From the NCBI GenBank assembly GCA_900754075.1, contig CAAEBN010000077.1:1-5687 (forward strand): DNA of 5,687 nucleotides, read 5' to 3'. The DNA comes from an uncultured Collinsella sp. (GTDB lineage Bacteria > Actinomycetota > Coriobacteriia > Coriobacteriales > Coriobacteriaceae). The stretch's first letter is position 1, and each line of letters starts with the position of its first letter. Shown here piece after piece: positions 1 through 4,501 of the stretch. The notes below the pieces were generated by a model, which was given only the letters and a program-made list of their open reading frames with translations, did not search any database and was not told the DNA's origin. A program made the translations under genes and the position numbers.

Positions 1-48
1 AAGGCGAGGAAGAAGGGCGTGAAGGGAGCGAAGAGCGTTGCTGCCTAG
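1..48 (+). CDS. C-terminal tail of an upstream plus-strand gene (partial)
   Basis: The first frame of the window is open from base 1 to a TAG at 46-48 and encodes a 15-residue basic tail, KARKKGVKGAKSVAA. Lys/Ala-rich tails like this occur at the ends of many nucleic-acid-binding and membrane proteins, so no function can be assigned. Its stop overlaps the stop of the convergent FHA gene. Frame 3 is also open up to base 53 (an acidic, Cys-containing tail) and cannot be excluded. I prefer frame 1 for its composition and because it gives a tidy convergent junction. This is a weak call because only 16 codons are visible. Confidence 0.35.
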   Translation, partial: KARKKGVKGAKSVAA

Positions 49-1034
49 GCTAGCCCCTTGTCACACAAACTACCGAAGCCTCCTAAAAACTCGGTCGAGG
101 AACCCAGCTTGAGCAGGTCACCGTCGTGGATAGGAATCTGCCTGTCCTCGTCATCGGCGGTGCGCAGCGAGCGTGGCTTTTCGATAACGGTGGTCGCGCC
201 ACTGCGTGTCACCAGCACCGTTCCATTAGTGGAATGAAGGCCGCTTGCGAGCCATGTGTCGTTAGAAAACGCTACACGCAGGTGCCGACGGGATACATCG
301 GGTCCTACGTTGGTGATGGCGTTTTGGTCGTGTGCAAAAGAGCCTAGTACCGTACCCTCGGGATCGAGGCTCAAAGGATAGATCGGCGGCAAGGCCGAGC
401 CGTCTTTCGCAAGCCTGAGCAGCCCCAGTTTTGCAGGAGGCTCGTTGACCTTGCGGTTAGTGCCTCGCGCCTGGACGACCTCGGCGGTCTCGAGCGTGCC
501 AAAGGTCTGGGCCAGTTGCGTTATAGCAAAGTCTTTGACCTCGGAGGCGGCGGCATTGGGATCGGCCAGGCATCCGCAGACCGTTAGCGCAAGGAGCTCC
601 AAAAGGCGCCGGTCGCTTTGCTTGAGGCCTGGCATGACGGCGATGCGGTCAAAGATATTGCGCAGGATGGAACCATCGAGCCCCCAGTGTTCGAGCGACG
701 TTGCCATGCGCTCGAGGGCACGCGTCGTAATGACTTGCTGGCGAGCGTTGGCGGCCGCTGGACTGCTGTCAACGCCGATTTTTACAACGGCAGCCAAGTT
801 CTGGACGCTCTGCGAAAAATCGGCAAACATCTCGGGATCGATCTTGTCGGTACCCGGAACGACGTGCACCACGCGTCGCGATAGAAACGTCTTTTCGGTA
901 ATGCGAAACCTTGGAGCCGGTTTGGAGCCCATCGGCTTGTCCGAAATCAGGATGCGCGCTGCTTCTCGATTGTTAATCTGCAGGTCGCACTTAAGGAAAT
1001 CAAAGAGCACCTCAGAAGGTGTTTCCGCACGCAT
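45..1034 (-). CDS. FHA-domain protein, paralog of the one at 3224-4180
   Basis: A 329-residue cytoplasmic protein with no signal peptide or membrane segment. Residues about 1-205 form a helical, poorly conserved N-terminal region with the patterns INNREAARIL, FLSRRVVHVVPG and GCLADP, which I do not recognise as a named domain. Residues about 218-317 are a forkhead-associated domain, a phosphothreonine-peptide reader. Its key elements are S248-R-R-H251, the S268-T-N-G271 turn and the closing strand HDGDLLKLG (303-311). The usual Gly-Arg of the first conserved loop is Gly-Ser here (231-232). The start is ATG at 1034 because AAAGGAG lies 9 nt upstream. The frame stays open to 1136 but that would run into the kinase gene. 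It lies 35 nt downstream of the kinase stop, so the two are probably cotranscribed and this protein is a likely substrate or effector of the kinase (inference). It ends with TAG, overlapping the convergent gene. Confidence 0.9.
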   Translation of the reverse strand: MRAETPSEVLFDFLKCDLQINNREAARILISDKPMGSKPAPRFRITEKTFLSRRVVHVVPGTDKIDPEMFADFSQSVQNLAAVVKIGVDSSPAAANARQQVITTRALERMATSLEHWGLDGSILRNIFDRIAVMPGLKQSDRRLLELLALTVCGCLADPNAAASEVKDFAITQLAQTFGTLETAEVVQARGTNRKVNEPPAKLGLLRLAKDGSALPPIYPLSLDPEGTVLGSFAHDQNAITNVGPDVSRRHLRVAFSNDTWLASGLHSTNGTVLVTRSGATTVIEKPRSLRTADDEDRQIPIHDGDLLKLGSSTEFLGGFGSLCDKGLA

Positions 1035-1043
1035 GATGCGAGG

Positions 1044-1050
1044 CTCCTTT
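1044..1050 (-). promoter_or_regulatory. Ribosome binding site that fixes the FHA start at 1034
   Basis: AAAGGAG on the minus strand lies 9 nt before the ATG at 1034, inside the 35-nt gap after the kinase stop. It supports this start over the longer frame that would overlap the kinase gene by 67 nt. Confidence 0.8.
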
Positions 1051-1069
1051 CTGGTATCTGGAGAAGGCG

Positions 1070-3079
1070 TTAGATGCAAAAGCCGGGTAGGACATAGGTC
1101 TTTTGGTCCGGAGCGTTTCCGGGCGTTGCCCAGCAAAACACGTCGCCGTCTTTTCCAACGCGGTTAAAGTACGTCGAGTCGGCGCCCTCGCTGCAGTCGG
1201 CGCTGGGGGTGCGCTCCCAGTAGCAGATTATTTTGCCAGAGACGGTGCGGATCATGGCTTCGTTTGTGGTCAGGCCGCTCACACTCTGCTCGCGATAGAG
1301 CTGGTACTGATCGCCTTCTCCGCTGTAGAGGGCAGAAAGGTACTCGCTGCCTTCTGCGAACGTTTCGGGCGCTTGGTAGCCGCACAGCTCGCTCATGGAT
1401 GGCAGCCAGAGTATGTCGTCGGTGGCGGTGATGCTGGATACGTCTTTGGTGCCGCCGGTGTTGTTGGTGAGCTTTCGCACCGAGCGAATCTGATTACGGA
1501 GATCGTCGGGCAGTGTGGCCATGCCCTTGTCCGCCAACCATTTGCGAATCGACGATTGCTCCCAACCACCCGTTGCGGTGCTGTCGTTTACGGCGCGCAT
1601 AGCGATGGGGGTGCGGAACATAAAGGTGATGCCCGCAGGGAGGCCGTCATCGGTGAGCGTGTCTGCCTTAAAGCCAACGATCTGGACTTGCGCCTTGGTC
1701 CCGTCGGAAAGCCTGACGGTCTTGGTGTTCTCGTTTTCGAGCGACTGCTTGCTGTTTACCAGGTGGTAGGTTTCGGCAATCTCGAGCGCGTTTTTGTTGG
1801 AGGATGTCTCTTGGATTTTGCGGGAGATCAGGGCGAGTTCTTCCCAGGTGTAATCGTCGAGTGACGGCTTGATGCCGTGCGCCAGGTCGATAAGCCCCCA
1901 GCATCCCGTGGCAATGGCAGAGCCTGCTATGCCGGCAACGCAGACGCCGCCGAGCGCGAGCGCAGCGCGACGCGAGATGACTGGGTGGCGCGTCTGAGCC
2001 TTGTCGGAGCCGGAAGGCTTCGGTTGCTGGCTAAAGTCGATCGGGGTGGGCAGCGGCGTGCGCGGCTCAAAATCGATGCCTTTAATCCAGGCATCGAGCT
2101 TGCCGACAATCGTAGACAGCGGCGCGCGCTGGGACTGCTCGTTATGGATACCGCTCATAATGACATCGACAAGCATTTGGTCGCCGGGTACGCGTGCCTC
2201 AAGCGGCTCGAGCTCGTGCTCGATCTTGTACAGGTAGGGCGACTGGTCCATATGCTCGTTTAGGCGATATGGCGTGTGGCCGGCATAGAGCGTGTAGAGT
2301 ATGCTGCAGAGCTCGTATGTATCGATGCTGGGCGACGTACGCAGCGGCGCCAGCTCGGGGATGTCGTTGGAGAGCATCTCGGGTGGGGCGAACTCGGGGG
2401 TGCCGTTGCGCCAGATGCCGGTGGACATGGTAAACGAGGGGTCTGAGCGCTTGATGCTCGAGCTGCCCAGATCGACCAGGCAAAGGTCAAAACTGCAGTG
2501 TGCAATCTGCTGGGCAAGGGACCGGCGCGTTGTGCGAATGATGATATTGCGCAAGGAGATATCACGGTGCGCAAACGGCGCATCGAGCTTTTGGGCACCC
2601 AGGAGAATCTCTCCCAGGCGTTTTCCAATCGCGGCGACGGTGTTTGCGGGAATGTGGCCGCCCTCGGCGGGGTCGGTTAGCTCTGCCGCAGCATCGCGAA
2701 GGGGCAGGCCTTCAATCCACTCCATAAGGATGGCCGGTACGGAGCCGGTATAGCCGTAGCCATAGGTTTTGGGAAAGCCGCCCAACAGTGAGACGGCTGC
2801 AAGATTGCGATACTCCTCGGTAAGCGTCTTGATGCCCGAGGGGCTGATGGCGGAGCCGTTTTCATCACAGCCGCTGAGGGGCAACAGCGTCTTGAGCGCA
2901 AAGGTCTCGCCCTCGGTGTTGGCGACCTTGCGAAGATGGTGGGAACCGCCGCCGACTGCCCCACAATCCAACAGGGTGGTAAAGCGGCGAATGGTATCGG
3001 AGTCTTCGGTGGTCGCAAACATGGCGTTTGGTTCAAAGGGGGACAACGCGATGATATCCATGTCCGTGTCGTACGTCAC
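1070..3079 (-). CDS. Transmembrane Ser/Thr protein kinase with C-terminal DUF6273-like domain
   Basis: A 669-residue, three-part protein. Residues about 30-335 are a eukaryotic-type (Hanks) kinase. Visible elements are a Gly-rich loop (GAVGGGSHH, 40-48), the ATP lysine K63 in ALK, a helix-C Glu in TEEY (88-89), the catalytic H171-R-D173 with N178, the metal-binding D203 in DLG (replacing DFG), GTPEF-APPE (226-234) and the structural D253 in DTYEL. Residues 336-368 are a Thr/Pro-rich linker. Residues about 371-397 are one hydrophobic membrane segment, preceded by Ser-Arg-Arg, so the kinase should be cytoplasmic and the C-terminus outside. Residues about 450-669 match the DUF6273 pattern: W507..SSIRKWL, then ILWLPSMSEL (556-565), and a closing YWERTPS...VLPGFCI. 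DUF6273 has no known function; sensing is inference. The start is GTG at 3079, with AAAGGA 7 nt upstream. The TAA stop is followed after 35 nt by an FHA gene. All core catalytic residues are present, so activity is expected, although the usual Lys of HRDLKPEN is Ser here. Confidence 0.92.
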   Translation of the reverse strand: MTYDTDMDIIALSPFEPNAMFATTEDSDTIRRFTTLLDCGAVGGGSHHLRKVANTEGETFALKTLLPLSGCDENGSAISPSGIKTLTEEYRNLAAVSLLGGFPKTYGYGYTGSVPAILMEWIEGLPLRDAAAELTDPAEGGHIPANTVAAIGKRLGEILLGAQKLDAPFAHRDISLRNIIIRTTRRSLAQQIAHCSFDLCLVDLGSSSIKRSDPSFTMSTGIWRNGTPEFAPPEMLSNDIPELAPLRTSPSIDTYELCSILYTLYAGHTPYRLNEHMDQSPYLYKIEHELEPLEARVPGDQMLVDVIMSGIHNEQSQRAPLSTIVGKLDAWIKGIDFEPRTPLPTPIDFSQQPKPSGSDKAQTRHPVISRRAALALGGVCVAGIAGSAIATGCWGLIDLAHGIKPSLDDYTWEELALISRKIQETSSNKNALEIAETYHLVNSKQSLENENTKTVRLSDGTKAQVQIVGFKADTLTDDGLPAGITFMFRTPIAMRAVNDSTATGGWEQSSIRKWLADKGMATLPDDLRNQIRSVRKLTNNTGGTKDVSSITATDDILWLPSMSELCGYQAPETFAEGSEYLSALYSGEGDQYQLYREQSVSGLTTNEAMIRTVSGKIICYWERTPSADCSEGADSTYFNRVGKDGDVFCWATPGNAPDQKTYVLPGFCI

Positions 3080-3086
3080 GGGGCGA

Positions 3087-3092
3087 TCCTTT
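3087..3092 (-). promoter_or_regulatory. Ribosome binding site supporting the GTG start of the kinase
   Basis: AAAGGA on the minus strand lies 7 nt before the GTG at 3079. An in-frame ATG six codons later lacks a comparable site, so the GTG is preferred. Confidence 0.75.
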
Positions 3093-3109
3093 CGAGAAAA
3101 AAGTGCATA

Positions 3110-3138
3110 GCGATAATGTTAGTGAAAAGGTAGCGCAA
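3110..3138 (-). promoter_or_regulatory. Candidate promoter for the kinase-FHA operon
   Basis: On the minus strand, TTGCGC (3138-3133) is separated by 17 nt from TATCGC (3115-3110). Both are imperfect sigma-70-type hexamers. It sits between the inverted repeat and the kinase start, which is where a promoter is needed if the repeat terminates the upstream FHA transcript. A short GCAAC-N-GTTGC dyad (3135-3145) overlaps the -35 hexamer and could be an operator, but five-base arms are easily found by chance. Weak call. Confidence 0.25.
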
Positions 3139-3153
3139 CCGTTGCCTTAATCG

Positions 3154-3199
3154 AAAAGGTGCCGTTATTTGCATGGGTTAATGCAAATAACGGCACCTT
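3154..3199 (-). terminator. Perfect 19-bp inverted repeat, likely terminator after the FHA gene
   Basis: Arms 3156-3174 and 3181-3199 are exact reverse complements (outer part AAGGTGCCG, inner part TTATTTGCAT) around a 6-nt loop, GGGTTA on the plus strand. Read on the minus strand, the stem begins 24 nt after the TAG of the FHA gene and ends in CC followed by four T, as in an intrinsic terminator, though the T-run is short. On the plus strand the trailing sequence is TTGTG, so termination is likelier in the minus direction. A perfect 19-bp stem is longer than a terminator needs, so a repetitive palindromic element or a regulator site is the alternative. Confidence 0.65.
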
Positions 3200-3223
3200 G
3201 TGCGTCGAAGATGTGTGGGCGGG

Positions 3224-4180
3224 CTAGTCTGTGATGCGAATGACCAAGAAGCGCGTCGTGGCGCCCAGGCAGAGCGTATCTCCGTTGTGAATCTCGACGG
3301 GGGCATTGGTAAAGTTAGCGGGGCGCTCGCGTCTGGGCGGTTCGATAGCCTGTCGGCAGCGGTCGACACCCGAGATCAAAAACGATCCGTTGGTGGAGCC
3401 GAGGCCCTGCGCAAGCCAGCGTCCGTCTTGGAGCCAAATACGCAGGTGCTGGCGCGAGACGTCGGAATCGACGTCGGTGATGGCGTTCTCGTCGCCCGTC
3501 AGCGACCCGATAATGCTGCCCACCGGGTCCGTGGTAAGGGGACGCAGCGGCGGTCGTGCCGAGTTGCCCACGACGCGCAGCAGCCCCAGACGAATGTCTC
3601 CCGTGGGGCGCGCGGTTGTCGAGAAAAACGAGGTGACGGTCGTCTCGACCGTGCCGAGTGTCGAGAGCATCTGGTCGGACACAAAGGACTCGGTGTATTC
3701 GATGGCGCGGGCGGGGTCGCCAAGGCAGCCGGTAACGATAAAAAAGACCAGATGGATGTAGAGGCGATCTTTGATGTCGCTATCGTCAGCGGTCTCGATG
3801 CGCTCAACGCCGTTTCTAAAGAGCATGCCGTCGACGCCGCAATTAGTAAGGGCATCCAGCATGTCTGGGACGCACGACTCCATATAGCGTTTAGCGACCT
3901 TGCTCAGCGATTGGGGGTCGGAGCCTCGGTTTTGCATGATGAGGTTGAGTATCTGGCGCGCACTTTGTTCAAAGGGCGCAAACAGCGGCTCGGGAAGGTC
4001 ACCGGGTTTGGCGTGAACGATTTCGCGTGAGATAAACGACGGGACCGTCAAGCGTTCGGAGATGAGGCGTCCACCGTAACGGGCGTTGCCGGCCATGAGA
4101 ATTTGCGCGGCGTTACCGTTGTTAATGCGACCGAGTGACTTAAGCCCGGCGTACAGTGCACAAGATGGGGTGTCGGCCAT
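3224..4180 (-). CDS. FHA-domain protein, first gene of the minus-strand cluster
   Basis: A 318-residue cytoplasmic protein. Residues about 1-200 share the layout of the N-terminus of the FHA protein at 45-1034: an INN..AAQIL motif near residue 20, F-I-SREIVHAKPG near 49-60, GCLGDP near 151-156 and LGLLRV just before the FHA domain. Residues about 213-314 are a forkhead-associated domain with S242-R-Q-H245, S262-T-N-G265 and the end strand HNGDTLCLG (298-306). The conserved Gly-Arg is replaced by Gly-Ser (225-226), as in the paralog. I use ATG at 4180; the frame extends to a TTG at 4204, but those codons are the Shine-Dalgarno and a G run, not plausible protein. The gene is followed by a strong hairpin, so it may be a separate transcription unit from the kinase, with readthrough possible. 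Its likely role is reading phosphothreonine made by the neighbouring kinase (inference). Confidence 0.9.
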   Translation of the reverse strand: MADTPSCALYAGLKSLGRINNGNAAQILMAGNARYGGRLISERLTVPSFISREIVHAKPGDLPEPLFAPFEQSARQILNLIMQNRGSDPQSLSKVAKRYMESCVPDMLDALTNCGVDGMLFRNGVERIETADDSDIKDRLYIHLVFFIVTGCLGDPARAIEYTESFVSDQMLSTLGTVETTVTSFFSTTARPTGDIRLGLLRVVGNSARPPLRPLTTDPVGSIIGSLTGDENAITDVDSDVSRQHLRIWLQDGRWLAQGLGSTNGSFLISGVDRCRQAIEPPRRERPANFTNAPVEIHNGDTLCLGATTRFLVIRITD

Positions 4181-4188
4181 TTGTTTTA

Positions 4189-4197
4189 CCCCCCCCC
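4189..4197 (-). repeat. G9 homopolymer between Shine-Dalgarno and start codon
   Basis: Nine consecutive C on the plus strand read as G9 in the FHA mRNA, between AGGAGG (4201-4196) and the ATG at 4180. Homopolymers of this length are prone to slippage and are a known basis of phase variation. Here a length change would alter the spacing of the ribosome binding site rather than the reading frame of the preferred ORF. A sequencing length error is possible. Confidence 0.85.
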
Positions 4198-4202
4198 TCC
4201 TC
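4196..4202 (-). promoter_or_regulatory. Ribosome binding site GAGGAGG with unusually long spacing
   Basis: GAGGAGG on the minus strand is a near-perfect anti-16S match, but its end is 15 nt from the ATG at 4180, longer than the usual 5-10. The intervening G run could let the 16S tail pair in a shifted register using G-U pairs. It still supports ATG 4180, since starting at the TTG at 4204 would place the site inside the coding region. Confidence 0.6.
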
Positions 4203-4213
4203 AAAAAGTGACA

Positions 4214-4242
4214 TTGAATACGTAAGCATGGTCAATTATAGG
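4214..4242 (+). promoter_or_regulatory. Candidate plus-strand promoter in the divergent region
   Basis: TTGAAT (4214-4219) and TATAGG (4237-4242) are separated by 17 nt, each matching four of six consensus bases. Transcription would begin near 4249 and read towards the hairpin at 4449-4471 and mfd. The -10 overlaps the opposite-strand TATAAT, so the two could not be occupied at once. Confidence 0.3.
4235..4240 (-). promoter_or_regulatory. Perfect -10 TATAAT for the FHA gene at 3224-4180
   Basis: On the minus strand TATAAT is exact at 4240-4235, predicting a start near 4228 and a leader of about 48 nt before the ATG at 4180. No good -35 is visible at 16-18 nt (AGCATT or GCATTT), and there is no extended TG, so an activator may be needed or the true strength may be modest. 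Confidence 0.45.
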
Positions 4243-4448
4243 CGCTTTGCAGCTCGAAATGCTCGCCAGGGGGCGCGGACGGTGTAAATCGCTGCCGGAA
4301 GACAGCAAATCAAAAAGCGGAGAGCGGATTAATAAGCTGGGAAAACGCGTTAGCAAGACCGTTGTGGGCAACATTTGGCATGATGCCGCTTTGGCTTTTG
4401 GTCACGGGACCGTGCGGTACCATAAACGTTAATGAACTTGACGAACGA
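4243..4448. other. Divergent intergenic interval, no confident gene; possible small ORF or ncRNA
   Basis: Between the minus-strand FHA gene and mfd there are 321 nt (4181-4501) without a secure gene. This part is less GC-rich to the eye than the flanking genes. It contains a plus-strand frame from ATG 4259 to TAA 4430-4432 (57 codons) encoding a very basic peptide, with no clear Shine-Dalgarno and weaker GC bias at third positions than its neighbours. It also holds small dyads: GGCATGATGCC (4378-4388) and CACGG-GA-CCGTG (4403-4414). I compared it by eye with cobalamin, SAM and other common riboswitch signatures and recognised none. A transcript from the candidate promoter at 4214-4242 to the hairpin at 4449-4476 would be about 230 nt. 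Confidence 0.3.
4398..4426 (+). promoter_or_regulatory. Candidate promoter for mfd
   Basis: TTGGTC (4398-4403), 17-nt spacer, CATAAA (4421-4426). The -10 matches four of six consensus bases and the -35 three. The start would fall near 4433, giving a leader of about 70 nt that contains the whole hairpin at 4449-4471. The spacer includes the CACGG/CCGTG dyad, a possible operator. Weak call. Confidence 0.3.
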
Positions 4449-4476
4449 CCCGCCGAGCTTGCCTCGGCGGGCTTTT
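4449..4476 (+). terminator. GC-rich hairpin with T-run just upstream of mfd
   Basis: CCCGCCGAG (4449-4457) and CTCGGCGGG (4463-4471) pair perfectly across a 5-nt loop, CTTGC, and are followed by C-TTTT-GG. This is the layout of an intrinsic terminator in the plus direction; the other side lacks a T-run. No confident plus-strand gene precedes it, so it either ends an unannotated RNA from the region at about 4249 or acts as an attenuator in the mfd leader. Confidence 0.65.
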
Positions 4477-4490
4477 GGCGTTGCAATGCC

Positions 4491-4495
4491 GGAGG
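4491..4495 (+). promoter_or_regulatory. Ribosome binding site of mfd
   Basis: GGAGG lies 6 nt before the ATG at 4502 and fixes the start of mfd. It is 14 nt beyond the T-run of the upstream hairpin. Confidence 0.85.
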
Positions 4496-4501
4496 AACAG
4501 C

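Noticed and set aside
1035..1136. Longer N-terminus for the FHA gene, adding 34 residues up to 1136
   Set aside because: It would overlap the end of the kinase gene by 67 nt and place the clear AAAGGAG site inside the coding region; the ATG at 1034 has correct spacing.
1103..1864. Plus-strand 253-residue open frame antisense to the kinase
   Set aside because: It is a shadow frame of GC-rich coding DNA. The opposite strand encodes a kinase membrane linker and DUF6273-like domain with recognisable motifs.
3167..3190. ATGCAAAT octamers in the inverted repeat as a transcription factor site
   Set aside because: The octamer is a eukaryotic Oct-factor motif and has no meaning in a bacterial intergenic region; here it is simply part of the stem.
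3200..4030. Plus-strand 276-residue open frame antisense to the FHA gene
   Set aside because: Mirror of the FHA gene with no recognisable domain and a start inside the inverted repeat region; the minus strand has clear FHA motifs.
4243..4448. Riboswitch in the mfd upstream region
   Set aside because: No B12 box or other conserved riboswitch core was found by eye, and mfd is not a metabolite-controlled gene.
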